Origin: Diplocarpon mali
Taxonomy: Eukaryota > Ascomycota > Leotiomycetes > Helotiales > Drepanopezizaceae
Length of the DNA stretch: 38,053 nucleotides
Reading direction: 5' to 3'
Assembly: GCA_024741835.1 (NCBI GenBank)
Contig: JAENRP010000394.1
Location: 1 to 38,053 of the forward strand
Below, in pieces: positions 1 through 9,740 of this stretch. Positions within the stretch are counted from its first letter, which is position 1. Every line of letters begins with the position of its first letter. The translations under genes and the position numbers were made by a program. The notes beneath the pieces are model-generated. The model searched no databases. It was not told the DNA's origin and saw only the letters and a program-made list of their open reading frames with translations.

Positions 1-935
1 ATATGTATCAAAAGTCCATACACTCATACAACCCTTGGACCCTCCAGCTCGGCATCCAAATCACGCAACAGCCGCGCGGATGGCTCTACATGCTCCAGGG
101 GTGTGTGCGCCCTACGGCCCCTTGCCATTTCGATCGGCTCGGCCGCGTCTCTGTGTGTACGTTGAGCAAAGGACTTCGCTACGACACAGTCAGACGGGGG
201 TTTGTGCTCGCGAGGCGGCCTCCTGCCAACATCTCGGAGATCTTCCAGGAGCACTCGGACGGGCCTCCCGAGCCGGCAGCGAGCTAGCGAGCTACCCGTC
301 CCCGCGCCGGACTGCAGGTGGTCGTCGCCGGGGGCCTCGTCTGGCCTCGTCTGCCCTCGTCTTTCTCGTTGGCCAGAGCAGACCTGGAGAAGGCACCTTC
401 TCCGCTTTGCTGGGTCATTGCTCGGCCCGCTCGCTCCATCACCTCGTCGCGCTTTCGATGCGTTCGTCGCGCCGTCGGCCACAGTCGAGATCATCAACCC
501 TCGCACACCCGCGCTGTCCGGTACATGTAGGCGGTCGGTCGGGAGTTTGGCTTCCCGCCTCCCTCAAGTGGCACGTCACTGTATGCCCGGAACTTGCCGT
601 TTGGTCTTCGAAGCTCGGCATCAGCCCGTGGCGCGACCCCGTCTGGCCTCGCTGGTCGAGGACTACATCTGATGGCGCTCCGCTGTGAAGGGGTCTGAAG
701 ACAGTCTTGGCACGAAGATTCAAATTTGAGCCGCTGAGATGCCTCCTCTCCCATACTAGTCAGATACTGCTCGGGTAAGTTTCCCCTCCTGAGATACGAC
801 TCTGTGAATACCAGGTACGGAACTGGACCGTCCAAACAAGCTTCTCACTACTGATCGAAAGCACTGCCGGGCGTCACGACATCCATAGGTCGTATGTTAA
901 ATATCCATGGTACAATATGATACAAGTCAAACTGT
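1..935. other. GC-rich stretch with no assignable gene
   Basis: Both strands hold overlapping open frames of up to about 217 codons, as GC-rich DNA often does. Their translations are rich in Arg, Ser and Pro and show no domain, splice pattern or family I recognise. The stretch lies beyond the 3' end of the uS9m gene. It may contain the promoter or leader of a gene outside the window. I see no RNA gene here. Confidence 0.4.
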
Positions 936-1962
936 CTACCTTTTAACCCATGTCGGCATCTTTCTTGCCTTTACATGACCAGGCTTCTTTCTCTCAACCC
1001 TCCTTGGGTCACGGGTCATGCAGCCAGCTGTCTATCTGTCAGTACCTATCCAGTCGCCAAAACCTATGTGGGCTTGGAAGGTTGGGGCTCAGTCTGCGAT
1101 GGGCATGCTTACCTCGTCTGAGTGCTGGCTTTAGTGCCGGCTCCTGAGCAAGAAGCGCTTTGCCAACGGCCAGAGTCAGAGCCTCTGCCTGGCCTGTTGT
1201 CCCGCCACCTTGGACCAGAGCCCACACGTTGTACTTATTCATCCGGTCCGTAGCCTTCAATGCCCAGACAGCACTCTCTCTATCATGAATCCTCCCAAAC
1301 GCTTCGGCAAGGGTCTTCCCGTTGACCAACACCTCACCAGTTCCCTCCACAATCCAAGCTCTAGCAGTTGAAGATTTCCTCCGACCAGCGCCCAATGTCC
1401 TTCCCAACTTGTCCACGGAGGGGAGCGTTGCCGCGTTCTGGTACGGGCTGATATCCCGTTTGTACTCCTTCAGTGCTAATTTGACGTCGCGTGGCTGAAG
1501 AGACGGATGTATCGAGTTTAATCGTTGGAGTAGATCGACAATCTTGTGGTATTTAGCGGCTTTGATAGTCTCTCCTGTCATGTTCCGGTATTCACTTAGG
1601 GTCCGCCATGCCACCCTTGGCCCTTCGCCAGCTTTCACCGTCGGAAGATTGGAGTATTTATTGACAAGACTTTGGAGTATGAGTAAGTCGTCGGTGAAGA
1701 TCGGTTGAGCTGTAAAATATGATGGTGAGCTGGGTACCAGCCGCGCGAAGAAAATCTTTTCTTCTTCCTCGTCTCCCCCATCTTTCTGATCAAATTTGAT
1801 CTCGGGAGCTGCTATTGAAGCTTGGAACCTGGTTGATGTCGAGAATTTCGCTGAAGCGTTCGGTGCTGCCTTTCGGATTCCATGGTTGCTCGTGACGGTT
1901 CGCGGGCAGCTAGCATTCCGCAGTCCTTCCCGGAGGCCTGCGGGAAGCCATGAGACCCTCAT
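936..1962 (-). CDS. MRPS9: Mitochondrial small-subunit ribosomal protein uS9m
   Basis: Structural protein of the mitoribosome small subunit; in the uS9 family the basic C-terminal tail reaches toward the P-site tRNA. Two exons, 1113-1962 and 936-1027, are joined in phase 1 across an 85-nt intron (1028-1112, GTAAGC donor, ACAG acceptor). The predicted protein has 313 residues. Residues 1-50 are basic and Ser/Ala-rich, like a mitochondrial presequence. A fungal-specific middle precedes the uS9 core, which includes [19 protein letters not shown]. Exon 2 supplies the family's terminal pattern, [13 protein letters not shown] followed by MPTWVKR-stop. Reading straight through the donor gives a false C-terminus, which is why the second exon is needed. 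The ATG at 1962 is the first in frame. The gene shares a 235-bp divergent promoter with the eEF1B-gamma gene, so two translation genes are paired. Confidence 0.95.
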
Positions 1963-2040
1963 TATTTCCAGGGCGGTACACCGAGACGTGAATTACTTCA
2001 CACTCCGGATAGCGAGGGCGAACAGGTTGAGGCTGTTTCT

Positions 2041-2066
2041 AAAGCCTGAGGCTTTAATCACGTGAT
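2041..2066. promoter_or_regulatory. Dyad plus palindromic CACGTG site between uS9m and eEF1B-gamma
   Basis: Positions 2041-2055 form a perfect 7-bp inverted repeat with a one-base centre (AAAGCCT-G-AGGCTTT). It is followed at once by the 10-bp palindrome ATCACGTGAT (2057-2066). CACGTG is the core bound by bHLH factors of the Cbf1 type. The site lies about 80 bp from the uS9m start and 130 bp from the eEF1B-gamma start, so it could serve both. The regulatory role is inferred. Confidence 0.4.
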
Positions 2067-2197
2067 ATTGGTCTAGCGAGCGCTACCAAGAGTTTCCCAC
2101 TTTTGCTTGAAGAAAAATCCACCGCCACTGAATCCCTGCGCGTCGATTCTCAACCGCAACCTACCAAACTACCAGTCTGGCAAACCGCAACACAACC

Positions 2198-3644
2198 ATG
2201 GCCCCATTTGGAAAGCTGTACACCTACCCGGGAAACCCCCGATCCGTCGCTATTCGCGCGGTTGCTAAAGCCAACAATGTCGATATCGAGATCGTTGAGA
2301 CCGAGCCTGCGAAGGGTCTCTCCGATGAGTACCTGAAGATCAACAAGCTCGGAAAGGTTCCAACATTCGTTGGTGCTGATGGATACACTCTCTACGAGGC
2401 TATCGCCATTGCCATCTACAGTATGTTTTCTTCTTTACTCTTCTCAAATCTCTTCCCACCTCCTTCGACTTACGTCTGCTATGATGAAAGAAACCATTCA
2501 GTTATCCCTGTCTGAACTCTCGTGTGGACTATTAATTAGACTCTGAGCAACATCAACACCAGACATGATTCTTTTGCTTGATCTTGCCATATGCAGTAGC
2601 TAACAAGCTGCAGTCACTTCCCAGAACGAGAAGACCACCCTCCTCGGCAAGACCAAGCAAGACTATGCCACCATCTTGAAGTGGCTATCTTTTTTCAACG
2701 CCGAGATACTCCCTGCTCTTGCTGGCTGGTTCCGTCCCCTCATCGGTCGCGACCCATACAACAAGAAGAACGTAGATGATTCATCTAAAGCCGCTCTGAA
2801 GGCAGTCTCGGTTGTCGAGGAGCACCTTCAAAATAACACCTACCTTGCTGGTGAGCGTATCACTCTCGCTGACCTCTTCGCCGCTGGCATCATCTCTCGC
2901 GGTTTCCAGTTCTTCTTTGACAAGAAGTGGCGCTCTGAGAACCCCAACGTTACCCGTTGGTACGAGACTGTGTACAACCAGCCAATCTACTCTGCTGTTG
3001 TCGATCCTCTCTCCTTCATCGATGAGGCCATCAAGAACCAAGCTCCGAAGAAGCCTGATCAACCCAAGAAGGAAGCTGCTGCTCCCAAGGCCGCGCCAAA
3101 GCCAAAGGCCAAGGAAGCTGAGGAGGATGACGAGGAGGAGGCCCCAGCCGCACCAAAGCCAAAGCACCCTCTCGAGGCTCTCCCCAAGCCAACCTTGATC
3201 CTTGACGAGTGGAAGCGTCAATACTCCAACAACGATACCCCGGATGCTCTAAAGTGGTTCTGGGAGAATTTCAAGGCCGACGAGTACTCGCTTTGGAAGC
3301 TTGATTACAAGTACAACGAGGAACTTACTCAAATCTTCATGACCTCTAACTTGATTGGTGGCTTCTTCGCTCGCCTTGAGGGATCCCGTAAATATATATT
3401 CGGCGCTGCGTCCGTTTACGGTGTCAAGGACGACTCTGTTATCAAGGGTGCTTTTGTAATCCGTGGCCAAGAGGCCCTCCCCGCTTTCGATGTCGCCCCC
3501 GATTATGAGAGCTACGAGTTTACCAAGCTTGACCCGACTAAGGCCGAGGACAAGGAATTTGTCAATGAGCAATGGACCTGGGAAAAGCCAATCATGGTCG
3601 GCGACAAGGAGTACCCATGGGCTGATGGCAAGGTCTTCAAGTAG
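2198..3644 (+). CDS. TEF4: Translation elongation factor 1B gamma subunit (eEF1B-gamma)
   Basis: Subunit of the eEF1B complex that recharges eEF1A with GTP; the gamma subunit is mainly structural. Exons 2198-2420 and 2614-3644 are joined in phase 1 across a 193-nt intron with a GCTAAC branch site. The predicted protein has 417 residues, normal for the family. An N-terminal GST-like thioredoxin fold (about 1-80) leads into a GST C-terminal helical domain (about 90-205). A Lys/Ala/Pro-rich linker with an acidic run (EEDDEEE) follows at about 210-255. The conserved EF1G domain (about 260-417) begins near the HPLEALPKP motif and ends in WADGKVFK. The start ATG lies in an ACAACCATGG context. An inner ATG at 2676 is not the start, because exon 2 extends upstream of it. 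Convergent with the FCP1-like gene. Confidence 0.97.
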
Positions 3645-4021
3645 AATCTCTCTACTCATCACATCTCTCATCCGTCACTTTGATTTAGCATTGGAGGAGT
3701 AGAACGAATGAAATGTAATGATGGTGACATTGGAAGGCTGAAAATCAATAGCATGTGGCTTTTTGTAGCTTTGCCGCACAATACCAAATTATGCATAAAC
3801 AGCGCCATGGTTCATGTTCTGACGCATATGTCTCCCTGGTAGACTTCAACCAATTGAGGTATGTCAAGCAAAGCGATTATGGAGAAGAAAGTCACCGCAC
3901 ACCACATTCTCCATAATTCTATGCAAAAGGTTAGTGATTAGGTAACTTACCGGCGCTGCTACCGTTCCTATATGAACAGAGCCTTCAGTCGACCTCTGTC
4001 GGATATCACCCTATGCTTCTA
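3645..4021. other. 3' intergenic space between convergent genes
   Basis: The 377 bp separate the stop codons of the eEF1B-gamma and FCP1-like genes. The stretch presumably holds both 3' UTRs. I see no open frame of note, repeat or RNA gene in it. Confidence 0.6.
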
Positions 4022-5342
4022 TTAGATATTGAAACCGAATGCTGCCGAGTTAAACCCACAGTCGCCTTTGCCTACAGACCGAGCAGGATCTGCAGAGGGG
4101 TCCAAGGACGAACGGAACTGGCGGAGTCCCTCGAGGTGTGTTGGGGGCGTAGCATCAGGCAAGACAGCTTGAAATGGACGGGCTCTGAGATAGGCAGCGA
4201 CGTTCGAATGCAGGCTCAGGATATTAAGGTAATCATGAACTTGCGGTAATATTTGTCCTTGTTCGTATGCATCGCCGGAGAACTGCGGAACGGCGATAAG
4301 GTTGTACGGTTCACTCCTGCCCTTCTCTGGCGAGTCATCTATTAATACTGTATTCGTGTCTAGAGAATCAGCACTTGGTTTTATAAAACATATAATATTG
4401 TCTCAAAATCAGATTGCTAGACAGAAAAACTTACAATTCCATCTCTCGCCAAGCTGAAATTCAGGATGCGATGCGGCAATCTTCGGATCGTTCCATACTT
4501 GAACAGAGTCAGCTCTGATCTTTTTCAGTGTTGAAGGATATCGAGGGGCTCGGAGTCTAAGGCATGATTCCAAGACACGTCTGGGGAACCAGAGTATGGA
4601 AAAATTAGAAAAAATAGACGGTTGTGTACATACGGCTTGTTAACCTCTTGTAGCACATGGTTCTCAAGTTGTAATCCTCAACCGTCAGGTTGAACTTGTC
4701 GCGAGCCCAGATGTCAACGACCTTTTTCTTGGTGCTCGCGTTCAGTATCTTATTGCACATGAGGTTGACGTTGGCAGGCCTTGCAGATGACCAGATGACC
4801 ACGGTAAAGGTGTCTAAGCAGTACTTGAGGAACCTTGCAGTATTGGGGCGGGCAGTAAACGATGACGGGTTTCTATTCTTCGGACGGAAGAGTAGCGTGC
4901 CATTCAGATCGATTACCACAAGAAGGTGTTGGGCTTCTTTCAAGAGCTCCGATGGTAGGAGGCTTGCTGCCAGATACTCTGGTGTGGGCTCTGGTATGCC
5001 CCCTGACTTTTTGGAGGGTGGAGTAATGTCATTGCGGTGGGCGGATACCGCAGCTGATACGTTCTTTTTCCACTGTGGTTTTTGTGAACCGGATTTGCAG
5101 CGTTTCGGACTTGACTTGCCCTCAATAGATGCATTTCGTAGCGATTCAGTGAGAACCTCGAAACCATCCCTAGGAGAACCATTCATGTGATTCCGATGGG
5201 GAGCTATAGCGGCTTCTGATGTCTCTGGCTGGAATTTATTGGCGAGAGGATTCATCCTGCTGGTACCTTGATGGATGTATCGTAGGCTGTTGCTGAGAAA
5301 TACATGGAGCTCAAAATTTGGGCGGCAGCTGAAGAGCTTCAT
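4022..5342 (-). CDS. FCP1/NIF-like HAD-superfamily protein
   Basis: Member of the FCP1-homology (NLI-interacting factor) branch of HAD phosphatases; substrate unknown. Exons 4634-5342, 4435-4497 and 4022-4359 use introns of 136 nt (GTATGT donor, CTGAC branch, AAG acceptor) and 75 nt (GTAAGT donor). The predicted protein has 369 residues. Residues 1-130 look disordered. The catalytic region starts at LLVVIDLNGTLL (D145-T149), continues through VVIWSSARP and YKRLTS-LWNDP, and reaches the acidic motif VLIDDSPEK in exon 3, followed by PYNLIAVPQF. The signature is DLNGT rather than DxDxT: the nucleophile Asp is present, but the usual acid/base Asp is Asn147. Activity may therefore be reduced or absent. 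The ATG at 5342 gives the longest form; Met30 is an alternative. It shares a 208-bp promoter region with RRP36. Confidence 0.85.
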
Positions 5343-5550
5343 AGGTTTATTTTGATTGACGGGATTGAGAATATATCCGAATTGTTTAGCTACACTATTC
5401 GATCAATATTGCCTGACTTGACCGCTTTATAATTCTCCGAATATGGCTAAGCCCGGCCCGATATTTTCTACAGGGTAGTAAGTCGACTACCGACTTGTTA
5501 CTGGATTGCCCTCGTCATACTTTCGTCAAGATTACCCATGATGCACAGAA

Positions 5551-6479
5551 ATGCCTCCCAAACGCAAATTTCCGGGATCGATTCTTCACAGGCGTGTTCG
5601 CCCAAGGCGCGAGCAGAGTCTGGAAGCCGAGCATTTTGAGGAGGAGCTTTTGGAGGAGGCAGACGAAACGAGCGATGAGGGGCACAAATCTGAAGCCGAG
5701 GACGCTACTGAAGAGGATCGTCGCCATTTACCATCATTCGTACACAGCTAACAAAATATTAGTCCGACTCTGATAACGCAGAAGAGAAAAAAATCGAAAT
5801 TGCAGCCTCGATATCATTTGGCGCATTATCTAAAGCGCAAGCATCTCTCAAGCCAGGGAACAAGAGGAGCATAAAGTCTAAGGACGGGGATACTTGGGAA
5901 GGAAACGAGGCCAAGGAGCGGAAGGCTGGTAGGCATGATCGCCGCGACTTCAACCGGTCTAGCAAACATGCCCCTACGGAGATATCGAGTAAAAAAGCCG
6001 TTTCCCGGAAACGAGAAGTCGTCCCTGTCGTGAAAAGGGCATACCGAGACCCGAGGTTCGCCGCAGTAGCGGGACCAGTAGACGAATCCAAGATCAGTAG
6101 GGCATACTCTTTCTTGGATGATTATCGAGAGGATGAGATGAAGGAGCTTCGGACTGCTATCAAGAATGCGAAGGACGAAGACATGAAAGAGAAGTTGAAG
6201 CGAGCATTGTTGGGTATGGAGAGCAGGAAGAAGGCACAGGCGAGGAAGAATAAGGAGCAGGAGATCCTGGATAGGCACCGGAAGGAAGAGAAAGAGTTGG
6301 TGAAGCGGGGAAAGCAGCCTTTCTATCTCAAGAAGGCGGAGCAGAAGAAGAGGGTTCTGCTGGATACTTTTGGAGAGCTCAAGGGCAAGCAACTCGATCA
6401 TGTCATTGAGCGGAGAAGAAAAAAATTGGAAGGAAAAGAAAAGAAGAAGATGCCATTTGCAAGAAGAGCTGTCGATTAG
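5551..6479 (+). CDS. RRP36: rRNA biogenesis protein RRP36
   Basis: Nucleolar factor of the early 90S pre-ribosome, needed in yeast for the A0-A2 cleavages that make 18S rRNA. Proposed exons are 5551-5719 and 5782-6479, joined in phase 1 across a 62-nt intron that contains a GCTAAC branch-like site. The predicted protein has 288 residues (yeast about 300). A basic N-terminus (MPPKRKF, HRRVRPRRE) is followed by an acidic low-complexity stretch. The conserved core then runs ISFGALSKAQASL, YRDPRF, FLDDYREDEMKEL, QPFYLKKAEQKK and a very Lys/Arg-rich tail. The intron is the weak point: its donor is GTCGCC, not a common hexamer, but it is the only nearby GT that keeps frame with the ACGCAG acceptor. 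Another splice choice would change only a few acidic residues. Confidence 0.88.
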
Positions 6480-6601
6480 ATGCCGATCCTCTCTTAACAC
6501 TGGAAAACACTTTCTTATCCGTAATGCTGTTTCAGCATCCCAGATTGCCAGCTTCGGGTTCCTCAGCCATTCACAAGGGGGAAGTTCTCTATTTGTAGTA
6601 T

Positions 6602-9085
6602 CTACAACACATTTGCCTTCTTCATACTATTTCCGAATAATTCTCGGCATCTCACGCGACTCCCTAGTCTTGCGCAAAGCAAGAATGCCCCACTGAGCTT
6701 CCTATGTAGGCTGTACGTCTCCTCGGGTGGCGGAGCCAATCTCTCTCTGACCATCAACGGGATCAGTTCTTTCACTCTGTCTGTAATGGTCTGATCTTTG
6801 AAATTATACACATCGGGAGATGTATCCAGAAAAGGCTCAGCAAGTGTAAGTATAGAGACAATATGCGCGTCGATCATAGCCTTTGATTCATGTCCTGTCA
6901 GATAGCCTAGGTCAATTGACAAGGCCTTAATCATTTCCCGGTCTGATCTTGATGCTGCAGCTAGCAACTGGGAATACTTCGTGATAAATGTCTCCGGGTA
7001 TTCTCTTGATGCCCCAAAGTCGAGCAGTTCAAGCCTATTGTCTTTCGAATTGAACAGGAAGTTGGTCCAATTTGGGTCCGTTTGCATGAATCTGAACTCA
7101 GTAATTTCGCGCAAGCAGAGTCGAAGGATTTGAGTGCCTATCCAGTCCTTCTGTTCCTGAGTAAAACTCTGGTCCTTTGTCACACCGATCCCCTCCATGA
7201 ACTCTGTAGTCAATACTTGCTTCCCAGACGCTTCGTTATATACTTTTGGCACACGAAATATACTCTTGTCGTCGGCCAGTAACCCCTCGAACCGTCGTCC
7301 AGACTCTGCTTCTCTGATGTAGTCACATTCCCAGGCAAGTTCAATCCGAGCGTTGGCAATGGTTTTGTCGAGAAATAGCCCTTTCGGCAAGAGACGGGAG
7401 GCAGTTAACAGAAGAGAAAGATTGCTGAGATCAGCGTCAATGGAGTCTGCCACGCCCGGATACTGGACTTTGACGGCAACGGGGGCATTGTTCGATCTCA
7501 ACACGGCACGGTGAACTTGGCCTATTGAAGCCGCGGCCAATGGCTTATCGTCAAAACTAGAGAACATTTCTCTCCAATCCGACCCAAGGTTGGCAGTAAG
7601 CACCTTGTCGCGTTGTGAGGGTGGCATATAATCTGCTCTATCCTGAACTCTCTGTAGAACTTGCTGGATCTGGGCAGGAAACATCTTAGAGTCCTGAAAG
7701 CTGATTGCCTGGCCTAGCTTCAAAGCTGCACCCCTCATACGTGACAGTTTGGACACGAGTCTCTCCATGTTAGCTTCGCTAAGCATGTAGGATCCCTCTC
7801 CGCCTCCACCACCTAGCCGACGTAGGCTCTCGCCGATGGCCCCTCCGACCATACCGGCAGCCAAGCCACCGTAGTTCCACAGTCTGCCTAACCTTGAGGA
7901 TGGCACCCTCGACTCTCTCAACTCATGCGCAGTGACTTTTGGATTATCAGTCGACAGATCAGCAATAGCCCTAGCAGACTGCTCCGCCTCTTCATCAGCT
8001 TGAATCTTCTTGAAGGGCTGGCACAAGCTTTGATCCGTCATCTCAATGCCCTGTGGACTCGGTGAGTCGGTCACATCCCCTTCGTGTATTGCAGAAAACG
8101 ATGGATTTCCATTTTGAACAGAAGTGTCACTATTGGTAGTGTTTCTAGCCCCCCGAGCCTTTCCACCAAGAATTCTGGCAACCCTGGGGCTCAGAAATAG
8201 ATCTGTGTAAACTCCTGGAGGGGGATCCTCGCTAGCGGCGGCATCCGAGGCATTGTAATACGAGTCAGAATTCAATTTCTTTCCAGGGAAATGCGTATCT
8301 CCTTGAATATTTGAAGTATGATTTGGTAATTGTACCCTAGGCAGTGATGATATTATAGGTGCTGTGTGCGTCGACTTCTCATACACGCTGTTCTCATCAT
8401 GGCCTTTTTCTAGCGACACCTTAGCCGACTTGTCGCAAGCATCTGCTGTTCTCCATGGCATTTGCGGTTCAGTATGCGGACCTGCTTTGTATGCAGCAAG
8501 AGGGTTTCGGGAAGGTACAGGAATTGAGGAGGCATCAGAAGAAATTGGCACGATCACCTGTGCCTCTGGCGGCTGCTGTGCTATTCCAGCTCGTGTTCTG
8601 GCAAATAGGATATCATGATCCAAAAGAGATTCGGTCAAATCCCTATCATTTCGGGGGATCGCGCCATCTAGGAGAGGGTATCGGTTCGCTGATTCATGCC
8701 TGATCTCCAAATCCTCTTTGTGACCCGTATCTACAGCGAAATTCGAAGATGATTTTTCGTAGATACGATCCTGATGAACGCTGTTTTGAGCTTCTGGGCA
8801 GGGAGGTCCGTTCAAAGACTCCTTGCTGGGTACTTGTTCCCTTGCGCCGGTCGGGTCAGTTTGGCCCTCTGAGGCCCAATCTTGCTCACTCAGCCGCGAA
8901 GCCAAAAACGAAGCAGCTTTCACTGTCTCGGTAACGCGGTCGGTCTGGCTTCGTACTGCTGATGCTAACGTCGATGTCCGCTTGTAGACGTCAAGCTGTT
9001 CTGATCGCAACGCGACATGCTTTTGGGCAACGCTGCGGGACGCGTTGAAGATCGCAACGATGTCCAGAAGCCGCTTTCCCGCCAT
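6602..9085 (-). CDS. COQ8: Coenzyme Q biosynthesis protein COQ8 (ABC1/ADCK/UbiB atypical kinase)
   Basis: Mitochondrial inner-membrane ATPase/kinase-like protein that supports the coenzyme Q synthesis complex. The frame is intronless and encodes 827 residues. The first 440 or so are a weakly conserved extension that starts with a basic, presequence-like segment. The UbiB domain then shows its diagnostic features: the KLGQ motif (about residue 457) in the KxGQ helix, the Ala-rich loop LAAASIGQVHRA (about 517) that replaces the Gly-rich loop, VAVKVQYPGV with the ATP-binding Lys (about 535), TEFMEG (about 630), QTDPNWTNFLFN (about 670) and the metal-binding LLDFGAS (about 688). Length exceeds yeast Coq8 (501) and human COQ8A (647) because of the extension. 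Convergent with RRP36, with a 122-bp gap. All catalytic signatures look intact. Confidence 0.96.
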   Translation of the reverse strand: MAGKRLLDIVAIFNASRSVAQKHVALRSEQLDVYKRTSTLASAVRSQTDRVTETVKAASFLASRLSEQDWASEGQTDPTGAREQVPSKESLNGPPCPEAQNSVHQDRIYEKSSSNFAVDTGHKEDLEIRHESANRYPLLDGAIPRNDRDLTESLLDHDILFARTRAGIAQQPPEAQVIVPISSDASSIPVPSRNPLAAYKAGPHTEPQMPWRTADACDKSAKVSLEKGHDENSVYEKSTHTAPIISSLPRVQLPNHTSNIQGDTHFPGKKLNSDSYYNASDAAASEDPPPGVYTDLFLSPRVARILGGKARGARNTTNSDTSVQNGNPSFSAIHEGDVTDSPSPQGIEMTDQSLCQPFKKIQADEEAEQSARAIADLSTDNPKVTAHELRESRVPSSRLGRLWNYGGLAAGMVGGAIGESLRRLGGGGGEGSYMLSEANMERLVSKLSRMRGAALKLGQAISFQDSKMFPAQIQQVLQRVQDRADYMPPSQRDKVLTANLGSDWREMFSSFDDKPLAAASIGQVHRAVLRSNNAPVAVKVQYPGVADSIDADLSNLSLLLTASRLLPKGLFLDKTIANARIELAWECDYIREAESGRRFEGLLADDKSIFRVPKVYNEASGKQVLTTEFMEGIGVTKDQSFTQEQKDWIGTQILRLCLREITEFRFMQTDPNWTNFLFNSKDNRLELLDFGASREYPETFITKYSQLLAAASRSDREMIKALSIDLGYLTGHESKAMIDAHIVSILTLAEPFLDTSPDVYNFKDQTITDRVKELIPLMVRERLAPPPEETYSLHRKLSGAFLLCARLGSRVRCRELFGNSMKKANVL

Positions 9086-9740
9086 CGAAACAGACTACAG
9101 GCGCCGTACTGTCGCCGTAAGCATGGGCTGCAGCATTGTTGTACGCAGTTGCCGATGTAAAATGTTAAAAGTTGGCAATTTTTTTGTATCCAGAGCTTGG
9201 ATAATGACGCAGTCGAGCCTGATCCTAGGTGGCCAAAGCTTCAACTCGCCTATTCAAGAGGTTGTTGACTACTGAAATGTCTTGGTCCAAAAGGCAATCA
9301 AAAAATTGACATCAATTTCGGCTTGCGAGGAAAGGATGACATTGAAGTAATAGGTTCAAATTTCAGAGGGTAGAGTACTTATTAATTCCTCTATCTCGAT
9401 TGCTCTTCAAGATTTAATTCTTAAACGTAGCCTGTTGACAGGCCCAGAAGTTTTCGAAAGTAAGCTTCACTATCCGCATTGTTGCTAGACAGCAGCAAAA
9501 TAGTAAGCTGCGGAGTAGTAGATACGAGTGGTCGGAGCCGCTGGATCGTGAGCATCTTCGGAAGACTGCGCGAAGACACCAGTTGTAATCATGCGAAGCT
9601 CATCAAGTAGGGCAGCGAACCAATATCGATTTCGGATATCTAGACCTACGAGAAATTCGAGTTTCAACTTCAAACTTGATTTAAAGAAATTCTTTTGATA
9701 CGGGCTACTAGACTCAATATTGTCTGATCAGAGCTGTACC
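9086..9740. other. Intergenic: COQ8 promoter and ES2/Bis1 3' UTR
   Basis: These 655 bp hold the upstream region of COQ8 and the region downstream of the ES2 gene. A 62-codon frame on the minus strand (9485-9673) has no recognisable features. A GGTTCAAAT at about 9353 resembles a tRNA B box, but no cloverleaf can be drawn around it. I see nothing else. Confidence 0.5.

Noticed and set aside
24..688. Overlapping long open frames on both strands in the GC-rich left end
   Set aside because: Long frames are expected by chance in GC-rich DNA. The translations show no domain, splice pattern or family resemblance.
4498..4580. Extra coding segment in the FCP1-like gene if the acceptor at 4581 is used
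   Set aside because: It would insert about 25 residues that break the YKRLTS-LWNDP alignment and needs a poor donor. The acceptor at 4498 with a CTGAC branch fits better.
9345..9375. tRNA-like B box GGTTCAAAT
   Set aside because: No matching A box, acceptor stem or cloverleaf could be drawn around it.
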